From contig NC_091967.1 in the NCBI RefSeq assembly GCF_036711975.1, forward strand, positions 30,295,501-30,359,500: a DNA stretch of 64,000 bases, in the 5' to 3' direction. Of the stretch, positions 53,930-64,000 are shown one piece after another. The notes below the pieces were generated by a model. That model did not search any database. It was not told the origin of the DNA and saw only the letters and a program-made list of their open reading frames with translations. Origin of the DNA: Onthophagus taurus (taxonomy: Eukaryota > Arthropoda > Insecta > Coleoptera > Scarabaeidae). Each line of letters starts with the position of its first letter. The first letter of the stretch is position 1. Both the position numbers and the translations under genes were made by a program.

Positions 53930-54460
53930 GGCAAAATCTCTGCACCCGGTTATGATAATATCAATAAGAAGATGTTGAGACAGTTGAATGGAAAAGTTCA
54001 TGAATTTATTATTAAGATGTATAACTTTTGTATTTCTAAACATCCCTTTTCACACGAATGGAAAACGGGTATTGTAATTTGCATACCCAAAAAAGGTGGA
54101 AATATAATAATTCCTATCGGTTATAGACCGATTACACTCCTACCTGTAATTGGGAAAAACTTTGAAACACTGCTAAAAAAGAAGTTATGGGATTTTGTGG
54201 ATAGATACATTCCTGATCATCAATTTGGCTTCAAACCAAAAGCATCCACGATTAATCCATTATCAATATTAACTTCCAACATATCTATGAGCAAGCTTAA
54301 AAAAGAAAAAACTGCAATTCTTTGCTTGGAAGTTAAAAAAGCTTTTGATTCGGTATGGCACAAAGGGTATAAGAATATAAGCTCTCAGCAATGAATGTTC
54401 CTAGAGCCATGGTGGCACTAATTGACAGTTTTTAAACCAATCGAAAAAAAGAACAATACA
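53930..54460 (+). pseudogene. LINE reverse transcriptase fragment
   Basis: ISAPGYDNINKKMLRQLNGK, then HPFSHEWKTGIVICIPKKGG, YRPITLLPVIGKNFETLLKK, HQFGFKPKASTINPLSILTS and ILCLEVKKAFDSVWHKG (first RT aspartate region changed to EVKKAF). A frame change near 54390 leads to NVPRAMVALIDSF. The rest of the RT with the catalytic YxDD is absent. The segment 54243-54405 recurs inverted at 59700-59845. Confidence 0.75.
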
Positions 54461-54967
54461 ATCGATTAGCAATTTAATAACTAACGCATTTATAAGGCGC
54501 CACACAGTTAACCCTGCGTTGTCCACGAACTATGTAGTGATGCAATCGACACAAGTAGACACAAACAAAAAAATAACAAAACACAAAAAAATAACAAAAC
54601 ACAAAAAAATAACAAAACACAAAAAAATAAACAGTTCGAGATATTTTGAGTTGCAAAAAAATATGTAATGGTAAAAAATAAAAAAAAAATAATAAGGTAA
54701 GTAAAAAATATTATTGTGATATAAGTAACAATGTTGTTGTCCAGCAAGCATGAAGCAACACGAAAAAAGAAAAGAATTATTGGCGTACCAAAAAAATGTT
54801 GAAATAAATGACTAAAACAAGTACGCAAAAAAAAAAAAAATTTGAATTGGATTACGCGCACGACCCGTACCCCTGATATCAGTGTGGCGTCGAGAAAGAA
54901 AAGATTACCCCTGATTAATTTCAATTGCATTAATTAAATGAATAAAAGTTCACCGGTAAGCGGTGTA
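54412..54967 (+). repeat. duplicated segment, copy 1 (interrupted by mariner-type element)
   Basis: Matches 59858-60297: gtggcactaattgacag, the AT-rich middle, cgcgcacgacccgtacccct and aaaagttcaccggtaagcgg. An 18-bp unit (acaaaaaaataacaaaac) is present about four times here (54565-54630) but once in copy 2. After 54967 the mariner-type element intervenes, and the match resumes at 57514 (caaaaaaaa, aacaacgtttagatcggacc). Confidence 0.85.
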
Positions 54968-55556
54968 CAGGGTGTCCAAATTTCGATGGGTTTGCAGGGT
55001 ATCTCAGTTATTATGAAAGATAGAAAGTTGCGGTTTTCGCGAACCTGAACTACTTTTTTGTGAAACTTACAATGCCGCAAACCAAATTTTTATAGACATC
55101 TTCGTTTCACCCCCCTCTCCTCTCGGCTATCCGGAAACTTAGTAAAAAAGTAAAAACGGGTTCTAATAGATTTTTTCACGTAGAATCCAATGATACACGT
55201 AGAATTTTTCTAGACATCACGGTTTTTGAGTTATAAACACAACTTAGGTTTTTTTAAATGGAACCACCTATATTTTATTTTTTTATTGAACTAGAATTTT
55301 TTCAAGCTTTTCAATGATATATAATACTCTATACTTACCTTTATAATTAACCTCGAAATTAAAAAAACCACATTATTTTATAAGTAGGCTATGATAAATT
55401 AAGTGATCGCGTTGCTAGGATACCAGAATAAACGAAGAATTTTGAAAATACTATAATATTAATTATTGACTTATTAAAAAAATATATCTATTAAATTTTG
55501 TTTGCTAAAAACGAAAAATTATTAAAAACTAAACATTATGCAAATATGGCTTCAAG

Positions 55557-56435
55557 TTACAAGAATTGTTCAAAGTTGTTACCATTTTGATGCACACATT
55601 GTTCACAAAGTTTAGTAATGCGTTTAATTGCATTTAGAATAGTTATGGGATGTTGCTGTAAATGTGAAAAAGCATCAGTTACAGCAATTTTCAATTCCAA
55701 TTTTGTTCGATTCTGGGTACTATATACCCGATTCTTGATATATCCCCATAAAAAGAAGTCCAAAATAGATAAATCAGGTGATCTTGCTGGCCATCGCGTT
55801 GGACCATGTGTGCCTATCCACCTACAAGAAAATTCTGCAGTTAGGTAGCGACTGACTAACTGCGCATTATGAGCGGGAGCTCCGTCCTGCTGAAAATAAA
55901 TATTATTTAGCCGAATAAGAGGAATATCATCCAAAATCTCTGGCTATTTGGCCAAATAGCGATTAGCGCAAAGGTTTCCTTCAAATATTTTGTAAACAAT
56001 TCGTGGCCCAATAATAAAACATGCCACGCTAAAACCAAATTTTCCTTGACGCTCCCGCTCAATTACAATATGTTGGTTTTCTTGATGCCAATGCCTGTTA
56101 TTATGACGATTATAGATTCCTGTGCTGGTAAAATATGCCTCATCAGACCATATAATAGAGGAACTAAATTCAATATTATTTTGTGCATGGTTCAAATACC
56201 AGTTACAGAATTCCAAACGTCGTTCGGCATCTGCCAGGTGTAAGTGGTGAACTATTTGTTCTTTGTAGGGTTTATATTTATACATTTTTAGAATCGCACA
56301 GGCTGTCGATTTTTTAATTCCAACTTGACATTCAATTTCCCTACATGATGTTTTAGGCGCGGCTTCCACACATCCTAACACGGTAATTTCATTGTTATTC
56401 CGATTTTCTTTATTATATTTTTTTGGCCTGGGCAT
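55557..56435 (-). pseudogene. mariner-type transposase with one internal stop
   Basis: Reads on the minus strand from the ATG at 56435 (MPRPKKYNKEN…). HTH-like region: EAAPKTSCREIECQVGIKKS, then YKPYKEQIVHHLHLADAERR. Catalytic blocks: SSIIWSDEAYF (first D), IYFQQDGAPAHN (second D) and WPARSPDLSILDFFLWGYIK (third D). I count 36 residues between second and third D. A TAG at 55946-55944 is the only interruption; both halves are in the same frame. Total ~292 codons, short for the family, so the first HTH may be missing. Sits between ~470-bp TIRs. Otherwise well preserved, hence recent. Confidence 0.88.
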
Positions 56436-56785
56436 CAAAAAACTTCCATATTTTCAATTTTTGAATTTGGTTGCGCTCTTTCTGGATATCTGAAGTGAAA
56501 CAATCTGCTAATAAAATGTTATTGCTGATAAATGTTGCATTCTACCTATTTATGTATAATTCAGCAGCTTGATTAACATTTTCATTTGCATGAATGTAAC
56601 ATGTCATATTTTTCATAATTTTCATAGCACTCCATTTCAAGAAAAAGATAATTAAGTTATGTTAATTAAAGGTAATTAAGTAACACACGACTTATTGTTA
56701 GCACAAAATTCAAAATTAAGTTCGACAGTAATTAACTATATTTACTTTGTTTATTCCGGTATCCTAGCAACGCGATCACTTAATA

Positions 56786-57046
56786 GACAACCTAAGCCTT
56801 GACGTAACAGAGATGGGCGGAGCTTATATCGACTCCAAACATTTTCATAGCTAAGTGTGTTGCTAACGGTAAATCACCATATGCAATTTTTCAATTAGTG
56901 TTAAAATAAAATAAACTAAGTGACTTTTTATGACATTTCAAATGACATTTTTATTACGGTTTATCATTAGCAACTGTGGTTAGCAACGAAATTGTTTGGA
57001 GTCGATATAAGCTCCGCCCATCTCTGTGACGTCAGGCTAGGCAGTC
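56786..57046. mobile_element. 261-bp TA-flanked MITE inside the right mariner arm
   Basis: TIRs (gagatgggcggagcttatat…gactccaaac on both ends, outer bases gacaacctaagcc and gactgcctagcc) flanked by TA at 56784-56785 and 57047-57048. The left mariner arm (55385-55410) has no insert at the matching place. No ORF. Confidence 0.88.
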
Positions 57047-57540
57047 TATATATCATTGCCTACTTATAAAATAATGTATTATATTCAATTTCGAGGTTAA
57101 TTATAAAGGTAAGTATAGAGTATTATATATCATTGAAAAGCTTGAAAAAAATCCAGTTCAATAAAAAAATAAAATATAGGTGGTTCCGTTTAAAAAAACC
57201 TAAGTTGTGTTTATAACTCAAAAACCGTGATGACTAGAAAAATTCTACGTGTACCATTGGATTCTCCGTGAAAAATCTATTAGAACCCGGTTTTACTTTT
57301 TTACTAAGTTTCCGGATAGCCGAGATACGGGGGGTGTAAATTTGAAAATCGAAATTTTGAAATACTCCCTGTATATCAAAAACGAAGAGGTCTATGAAAA
57401 TTTGGTTTGCAAGTTTCACAAAAAAGTAGCTCAGGTTCGCGAAAGCCGCAACTTTCTATCTTTCATAATAACTGAGATATCCTGCAAACCCATCGAAATT
57501 TGGACACCCTGTACAAAAAAAAACAACGTTTAGATCGGAC

Positions 57541-59686
57541 CTTGACTTGACTTGACTTGACTTGACTTGACTTGACTTGACTTGACTTGACTTGACTTGA
57601 CTTGACTTGACTTGACTTGACTTGACTTGACTTGACTTGACTTGACTTGACTTGACTTGACTTGACTTGACTTGACTTGACTTGACTTGACTTGACTTGA
57701 CTTGACTTGACTTGACTTGACTTGACTTGACTTGACTTGACTTGACTTGACTTGACTTGACTTGACTTGACTTGACTTGACTTGACTTGACTTGACTTGA
57801 CTTGACTTGACTTGACTTGACTTGACTTGACTTGACTTGACTTGACTTGACTTGACTTGACTTGACTTGACTTGACTTGACTTGACTTGACTTGACTTGA
57901 CTTGACTTGACTTGACTTGACTTGACTTGACTTGACTTGACTTGACTTGACTTGACTTGACTTGACTTGACTTGACTTGACTTGACTTGACTTGACTTGA
58001 CTTGACTTGACTTGACTTGACTTGACTTGACTTGACTTGACTTGACTTGACTTGACTTGACTTGACTTGACTTGACTTGACTTGACTTGACTTGACTTGA
58101 CTTGACTTGACTTGACTTGACTTGACTTGACTTGACTTGACTTGACTTGACTTGACTTGACTTGACTTGACTTGACTTGACTTGACTTGACTTGACTTGA
58201 CTTGACTTGACTTGACTTGACTTGACTTGACTTGACTTGACTTGACTTGACTTGACTTGACTTGACTTGACTTGACTTGACTTGACTTGACTTGACTTGA
58301 CTTGACTTGACTTGACTTGACTTGACTTGACTTGACTTGACTTGACTTGACTTGACTTGACTTGACTTGACTTGACTTGACTTGACTTGACTTGACTTGA
58401 CTTGACTTGACTTGACTTGACTTGACTTGACTTGACTTGACTTGACTTGACTTGACTTGACTTGACTTGACTTGACTTGACTTGACTTGACTTGACTTGA
58501 CTTGACTTGACTTGACTTGACTTGACTTGACTTGACTTGACTTGACTTGACTTGACTTGACTTGACTTGACTTGACTTGACTTGACTTGACTTGACTTGA
58601 CTTGACTTGACTTGACTTGACTTGACTTGACTTGACTTGACTTGACTTGACTTGACTTGACTTGACTTGACTTGACTTGACTTGACTTGACTTGACTTGA
58701 CTTGACTTGACTTGACTTGACTTGACTTGACTTGACTTGACTTGACTTGACTTGACTTGACTTGACTTGACTTGACTTGACTTGACTTGACTTGACTTGA
58801 CTTGACTTGACTTGACTTGACTTGACTTGACTTGACTTGACTTGACTTGACTTGACTTGACTTGACTTGACTTGACTTGACTTGACTTGACTTGACTTGA
58901 CTTGACTTGACTTGACTTGACTTGACTTGACTTGACTTGACTTGACTTGACTTGACTTGACTTGACTTGACTTGACTTGACTTGACTTGACTTGACTTGA
59001 CTTGACTTGACTTGACTTGACTTGACTTGACTTGACTTGACTTGACTTGACTTGACTTGACTTGACTTGACTTGACTTGACTTGACTTGACTTGACTTGA
59101 CTTGACTTGACTTGACTTGACTTGACTTGACTTGACTTGACTTGACTTGACTTGACTTGACTTGACTTGACTTGACTTGACTTGACTTGACTTGACTTGA
59201 CTTGACTTGACTTGACTTGACTTGACTTGACTTGACTTGACTTGACTTGACTTGACTTGACTTGACTTGACTTGACTTGACTTGACTTGACTTGACTTGA
59301 CTTGACTTGACTTGACTTGACTTGACTTGACTTGACTTGACTTGACTTGACTTGACTTGACTTGACTTGACTTGACTTGACTTGACTTGACTTGACTTGA
59401 CTTGACTTGACTTGACTTGACTTGACTTGACTTGACTTGACTTGACTTGACTTGACTTGACTTGACTTGACTTGACTTGACTTGACTTGACTTGACTTGA
59501 CTTGACTTGACTTGACTTGACTTGACTTGACTTGACTTGACTTGACTTGACTTGACTTGACTTGACTTGACTTGACTTGACTTGACTTGACTTGACTTGA
59601 CTTGACTTGACTTGACTTGACTTGACTTGACTTGACTTGACTTGACTTGACTTGACTTGACTTGACTTGACTTGACTTGACTTGAC
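57541..59686 (+). repeat. perfect (CTTGA)n array, ~429 copies
   Basis: 2,146 bp of CTTGA (TCAAG on the other strand) with no deviation that I can find. The 723-codon minus ORF over it (repeating SSQVK) is an artefact of a 5-bp unit and is not a gene. A second, 8-unit array follows the same flank at 60329-60369. Confidence 0.97.
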
Positions 59687-59699
59687 TATGCTAGCTAGC

Positions 59700-59845
59700 A
59701 TTCATTGCTGAGAGCTTATATTCTTATACCCTTTGTGCCATACCGAATCAAAAGCTTTTTTAACTTCCAAGCAAAGAATTGCAGTTTTTTCTTTTTTAAG
59801 CTTGATCATAGATATGTTGGAAGTTAATATTGATAATGGATTAAT
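59700..59845 (-). pseudogene. LINE RT fragment, inverted copy
   Basis: Reverse complement of 54243-54405 (EVKKAF…HKG region). Lies just after the CTTGA array and is followed by plus-strand LINE sequence at 59858, so the LINE is inverted in part. Confidence 0.8.
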
Positions 59846-59857
59846 TAATTATTTTGG

Positions 59858-60300
59858 TGGCACTAATTGACAGTTTTTTAACCAATCGAACTCTGTGTAT
59901 TGTGACGACTTATGAATACAAAAAAAAGAACAATACAATCGATTAGCAATTTAATAACTAACGCATTTATAAGACGCCACACAGTTAACCCTGCGTTGTC
60001 CACGAACTATGACGTGAGATGGTAAAGTGATGCAATCGACACAAGTAGACACAAACAAAAAAATAACAAAACACAAAAAAATAAACAGTTCGAGATATTT
60101 TAAGTTGCAAAAAAATATTTAATGGTGAAATAAATGACCAAAACAAGTACGCAAAAAAGAATATAAATTTGAATTGAATTACGCGCACGACCCGTACCCC
60201 TGATATCAGTGTGGCGTCAAGAAAGAAAAGATTATCCCTGATTAATTTCAATTGTAATAATTAAATGAATAAAAGTTCACCGGTAAGCGGTGTACAAAAA
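59858..60300 (+). repeat. duplicated segment, copy 2 (empty mariner site)
   Basis: Counterpart of 54412-54967 without the mariner insertion: aagcggtgTAcaaaaaaaac at about 60290-60310. It also keeps ~35 bp of LINE RT (ctctgtgtattgtgacgac) lost in copy 1, so copy 2 is closer to the ancestral state at that point. Confidence 0.85.
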
Positions 60301-60328
60301 AAACAACGTTTAGATCGGACCTTGTCTT

Positions 60329-60369
60329 GACAAGACTTGACTTGACTTGACTTGACTTGACTTGACTTG
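60329..60369 (+). repeat. short CTTGA array
   Basis: Begins cttgtcttgacaagacttgacttga: about eight units, with an imperfect start. Same left flank as the long array at 57541. Confidence 0.9.
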
Positions 60370-61020
60370 TGTCAGTTTAGCAATGCAACTTCGACCAAAA
60401 TCCTCAAGGAAGAACCCCTCCGAAAAGGTAGAACTTCGAAAATGGATTGAAAATCTCACAAAATAACCAAACTTCTGTTTCGAAAATGTTTAGTGAATGT
60501 TTAATGAAGAGCAAAATTTATGCTCTTCAATTATAACCTTAAATGAACACGAGGAAATTAGAGAAAATAATATATAAAAGAGTAGAAAGGATAAAAAAAT
60601 AAGATATAAAAAAAATGATGATAATAGTTTAATTAATTTGGTGGTAAAAGGTTGAAACGGGTCGGCAGCCCGTTTCAGTACTATGGCTAATGAGTGTTAT
60701 ATAATTTATTGTATATGTTCCAATATTTAATTGTACATTTACTGAAATAAATATCTTCTCTCTCTCTCTCGTTAACAAATCAACAATAAAGACACCGGTG
60801 TGAAGGCAGCAGTAAAAGATAGCAGTAAAAATTTCCGATGATACCCGAACGCCCATAGACGTCCGTAATACCGGACACACAGGGTCTCAATTTTTTTCGA
60901 ACAAAAAAACAATACATTATCAACTTAAGAAGTTAATTACAGTATATTAAAAGTAATTAGACAAAATTAAAAAATATTTACCACTAATATCAAGGTACAA
61001 TAAGCAATTTTAATTAAAAT
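60370..61020. other. non-coding stretch
   Basis: No ORF with motifs. Contains aaataaa-type signals and a short (CT)n at ~60752-60770. Confidence 0.5.
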
Positions 61021-61023
61021 AAC

Positions 61024-61445
61024 TGGCTCCAGCTCCCTTATTGGTTCGAAGATCCGAACCAAACTTTATATACGCCTTCTAGGCATGATAAGAAATACAT
61101 TTATCGAAAGAAATTCCACTTGCAAAGGGTCCGCGGGGATGCACTACCTGCAGTACATTATAATTTGCTCTACCGCCCTTATTGGTTCCAAGATCCGAAC
61201 CAAACTTTATATACGTCTTCTAGACATAATAAGAAATATATTTATCGAAAGAAATTCCACTTGCATAGGGACCGCGAGGGTGAACTACCCAAAAGTAGAT
61301 TTTAATTACCCCTACCGCCCTTATTCGCTGGAAGATCCGAACCAAACTTTACACAAGTAATCTAGACTACATTAGAATCAAGTACCCGTTAACAATTTTC
61401 ACTTGCATAGGAACCACGGGGGTGAACTACCTACCAGTAGAATTT
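61024..61445 (+). repeat. ~145-bp tandem repeat, left arm (about three units)
   Basis: Units contain ggttcgaagatccgaaccaa, the actttatatacgccttctag block and ccacttgcatagggaccgcg. Short ORFs that recur here and in the right arm arise from the repeat. Confidence 0.85.
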
Positions 61446-62344
61446 ATATTTTTTATCCAAATCTAATTTTTGTCATTAAATTTTTGTTTTCATTGTTTCA
61501 TTTTCTTGTTGGTATTTTTGGCAAATTAAACCAAGTAAACCAAAAGATTATCAATCGGAGTTAATTGTAAAAATATTTTAAACGAAAAACTGTCAAAATG
61601 TCACGACCAGTTACGTGAGACACCCGTATAAATAAAATAGCATAGTAGATTATACATATAGGTAGTAAATATTTAATATACATTAAACATAATATTTTAT
61701 ATTGTATGCAGTCTCCGGTAGGTTACACGACTCATATAAAAAATATTTTCAATTTTTAAAAAACAAGTGAGGCGTGACAGAGAAAGAAAAACTCTTTTTG
61801 TGACAGCTAAAGTAGCTTTTCTGTTTACAGTACGTGAAAGTGTTACTAAGAAGTTTTGTTCAGAATGAAAAACTATGGCCATGTGCAAATTTTCGGAATG
61901 ATGGTCCAACCTTGGTAAAAACCGATATATGGAAAAACAAAATTACTTTCCTGTCAATGTTAATCTGTCAAACTGTAATTTAGTAAACTTAAAGTGTTTT
62001 TTTAAATACAATGTTAATATTAGAGGAAAAAGTTTACGTGATTAGTGTTATGAAACCGGGGAAAAAACCTGATTAACTGTTAGCTAACTGTTTAACTGTT
62101 TTCTTTTGTGGGCGAATAAACACTTAATTTTTTATGAACATTTTAAGAACGGTTTGTTTACTTCTCCCGAACAATCTGAATCTCAAAACAAAAAATCGTT
62201 ATAATGTACTATTGACGAAAATAATAAACAATGGGTTTTATCAAAGTGGGCCGATTATTCCGAAAATTTGCATATGGCCATAACTTTTCTTTCTGAATAA
62301 AATTTCTTAGTAACATTTTAGCATATTGTAAAGTGAAAAGGTAC
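61446..62344. repeat. centre of foldback-like structure
   Basis: 61445-61612 is a family A fragment ending gttacgtgagacacccg + TA. 61838-61912 and 62248-62318 are inverted copies (ttactaagaa…ggccat(g/a)tgcaaattttcgg). The rest is AT-rich without ORF support. Confidence 0.6.
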
Positions 62345-62993
62345 TTGAAGGGCGTAAAGGGCGGTAGGGGTAATTAAAATCTACTGGTGGGTAGTTCACC
62401 CCCGCGGTCCCTATGCAAGTGGAATTTCTTTCGACAAATATATTTCTTATTATGCCTAGAAGGTGTATATAAAGTTTGGTTCGGATCTTCGAACCAATAA
62501 GGGAGGTAGAGCAAATTATAATCTACTGGTGGGTAGTTCACCCCCGCGGCCCCTATGCAAGTGGAATTTCTTTCGACAAATATATTTCTTATCATGTCTA
62601 GAAGGCGTATATACAGTTTGGTTCGGATCTTCGAACCAATAAGGGAGGCAGAGCAAATTATAATCTACTGGTGGGTTGTTCAAACCCGCGGTCCCTATGC
62701 AAGTGAACATTGTTAACGGATATTTGATTCTAATGTAGTCTAGATGATTTGTGTAAAGTTTGGTTCGGTTCTTCGACCGATTAAGAGAGGTAGGGGTAAT
62801 TAAAATGTACTGGTGGGTAGTTCACCCCCGCGGTCCCTATGCAAGTGAAAATTGTTAACTGATATTTGATTCTAATGTAGTCTAGATGATTTGTGTAAAG
62901 TATTGTTCGGATCTTCGACCGAATAAGAGCGGTAGGGGTAATTAAAATCTAATGGTGGTAGTTCACCCCCACAGTCCGTATGCAAGTGAAAAT
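62345..62993 (-). repeat. ~145-bp tandem repeat, right arm (4-5 units, inverted)
   Basis: Reverse orientation of 61024-61445: gtgggtagttcacccccgcg and tatgcaagtggaatttcttt. The last unit is cut by the gypsy LTR at ~62994. Confidence 0.85.
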
Positions 62994-63345
62994 TGTTGAG
63001 ATTTTATCTTGGATTCAGGCTGTACGCAACACATGGTCATGGGAGAAATGGCGAAGTATTGTTACGAGGTGTGAATAGGAATCCACCCGAAGAATAAACG
63101 ACGGATTCCTGGAAAAGAGATAAGATAACCAGAAACATATAAAAGGAGCGAACCGTTTATCAAGAATAATATAGTAACCGGTCGCGCTCCACATCGCACG
63201 TCTTAGTTATTATACATTAAATTTTATAATCTTTAAAACTTATAATTAATCAATTAAATAACAAACTTTGTAAAACCAATTGTTTTAAATGAATAATAAA
63301 AATCTTATTTTTTAAAAACAAACACAATCTTTCTAAAATCGAAAG
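62994..63345 (+). repeat. 5' LTR of gypsy element at window end
   Basis: Bounded on the left by the broken satellite unit and on the right by the primer-binding site. Contains acatataaaaggagcg at ~63135 (TATA box). The 3' LTR is beyond the window, so the left edge is accurate to a few bases only. Confidence 0.65.
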
Positions 63346-63363
63346 TGGCGCAGTCAGTAGGAT
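63346..63363 (+). other. gypsy primer-binding site
   Basis: TGGCGCAGTCAGTAGGAT, close to the tRNA-Ser-type site used by 297/17.6-group elements (TGGCGCAGTCGGTAGGAT). Confidence 0.75.
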
Positions 63364-63428
63364 AGTTACTACGGACATTAGTGAATTAAAAACGTCGCCA
63401 GTGAACGGTGGATTTTAATCCTTTGAGG

Positions 63429-63565
63429 ACTATCCGAACCAGCGAGAAGATCGACCAGTCGAGGAGGATTCTAAAATTGGAAATTCCCTGGATCGATTAA
63501 CCAGCGGGAAGATCAACCAGTCGAGGAGGACCCTAAAATTGGAAAATCCCTGGATTGATGAACCA
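63429..63565 (+). repeat. two direct repeats in gypsy leader
   Basis: Unit of ~68 bp (aaccagcg(a/g)gaagatc(g/a)accagtcgaggagga…ctaaaattgga) occurs twice between primer-binding site and gag. Confidence 0.8.
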
Positions 63566-63709
63566 AATGAAAATAACAACAACAGTCATACTGTAAGTAC
63601 CTATTGATTTAACTCAGTGATCCCAGTGTAAAACCCTACATCCAAAATTGAGAACCTAAATTGCGAAGAGATACTAATTGCCTTACGTGAAGTTGAAGAA
63701 CAATTAAAC

Positions 63710-64000
63710 ATGGAAATAAAACCGGTAGATCAGAACCTGATACCAGTTTTTAGTGGAGATAAAACCACTCTCCGTAGTTATGTAACAGCATGCGAATACC
63801 TGATCGAAGAATTTTTAAATCCTAACCCGAACAATGCCAGAATGACCAGAAGACTCCTTATGATTTTTATGGGAAAATTAGAAGGAAGAGCTAGAGAAGC
63901 AGTTGATGCGAACAGAATTCCAACTTCGTGGCCGGAGCTAAAAGAAATTTTGGTGCATAGTTTTGGAGACAAAAGGTCAGAGAACGTCTTGGTGCACGAA
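63710..64000 (+). CDS. gypsy Gag, 5' part (runs off the window)
   Basis: An open frame of 97 codons from the ATG at 63710 to the end of the window. The same frame stays open upstream for some 20 codons without an ATG, so the true start is not certain. Blocks LIPVFSGDKTTLRSYVTACE, RRLLMIFMGKLEGRAREAVD and WPELKEILVHSFGDKRSENV match the capsid start of 297/17.6-group Gag, which assembles the virus-like particle. No interruption is seen. Together with LTR and primer-binding site it may be part of an intact element, but only the first ~1 kb is visible. Confidence 0.82.
   Translation, partial: MEIKPVDQNLIPVFSGDKTTLRSYVTACEYLIEEFLNPNPNNARMTRRLLMIFMGKLEGRAREAVDANRIPTSWPELKEILVHSFGDKRSENVLVHE

Larger units (their letters stand above)
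54968..57511 (-). mobile_element. Tc1/mariner-superfamily transposon with ~470-bp inverted repeats
   Basis: Starts CAGGGTGTCCAAATTTCGAT after TA (54966-54967) and ends with its reverse complement before TA (57512-57513). Arms run 54968-55436 and about 56752-57511; the right arm is interrupted by a 261-bp MITE. The duplicate locus at 60296-60300 has a single TA and no element, so the ends are certain. Confidence 0.92.

Noticed and set aside
54474-54930. Minus-strand ORFs with repeated CVLLFF-type text (possible membrane protein)
   Set aside because: They come from the 18-bp tandem unit and poly-A tracts; the duplicate locus lacks most of it.
57530-59701. 723-codon ORF of repeating SSQVK on the minus strand
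   Set aside because: A 5-bp repeat of 429 units without stops is open in several frames; there is no start context, promoter or non-repeat domain.
61085-61360. 91-codon ORF and similar ones at 62374-62710
   Set aside because: The same peptide pattern recurs because of the ~145-bp repeat; the frames are not conserved between units.

Overview
The window is AT-rich eukaryotic DNA made almost entirely of transposable elements and repeats. No intact host gene is supported. The mix (Penelope-like elements, BEL/Pao, several Ty3/gypsy lineages including one with an F-type Env remnant, CR1/Jockey-group LINEs, Tc1/mariner, Tigger/pogo, a THAP-bearing DNA element, TTAA-type MITEs) fits an arthropod, most likely an insect. 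A beetle is possible but not proven.

Layout. 1-4243: an intact 813-aa Penelope-like (PLE) ORF on the minus strand, joined head-to-head to a truncated plus-strand copy. 4365-8460: BEL/Pao pol and gag remnants and the leader of a BEL element. 8480-11602: nested palindromic repeats. 11607-13341: a 1.7-kb terminal-inverted-repeat element carrying a spliced THAP-like gene. 13996-15064: a truncated PLE flanked by a 15-bp duplication. 15318-18336: a 3-kb minisatellite that sits inside, and seems built from, a copy of a SNF2-helicase gene fragment continuing to 18924. 20930-23351: LINE and gypsy relics. 23345-26590: a second PLE split by a Tigger (TIGD1-like) transposon. 26624-28640: an env remnant and a palindrome-rich pogo-type MITE. 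28641-35200: mostly unrecognised, with a second SNF2-helicase copy on the minus strand (32946-33641). 35212-46095: a gypsy element with two LTRs whose integrase lies upstream of its reverse transcriptase. Its pol ORF is split by a full-length LINE with two intact ORFs. A TTAA MITE lies just upstream. 46340-52620: LINE relic, a gypsy whose Gag starts with a DEK-like domain, another gypsy relic and a transposase fragment. 52817-60370: LINE relics, a mariner-type element with about 470-bp inverted repeats, and a perfect 2.1-kb (CTTGA)n array. 61024-63000: inverted arrays of a roughly 145-bp repeat. 62994-64000: the 5' end of another gypsy (LTR, primer-binding site, start of gag), which runs off the window.

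How parts relate. Nearly all coding capacity is for replication of mobile DNA: RT plus GIY-YIG endonuclease in PLEs, Gag/PR/RT/RNase H/IN in LTR elements, endonuclease plus RT in LINEs, and DDE transposases. Only the PLE ORF (241-2682) and the LINE at 39251-43402 look intact. Several insertions can be dated relative to one another because the unoccupied site is still present elsewhere in the window (TTAA MITE, mariner, small TA MITE). The strongest unusual items are the minisatellite born inside a helicase fragment, the gypsy with integrase before RT, the DEK-like Gag domain, and a set of hammerhead-like hairpins with covarying stems at PLE ends.
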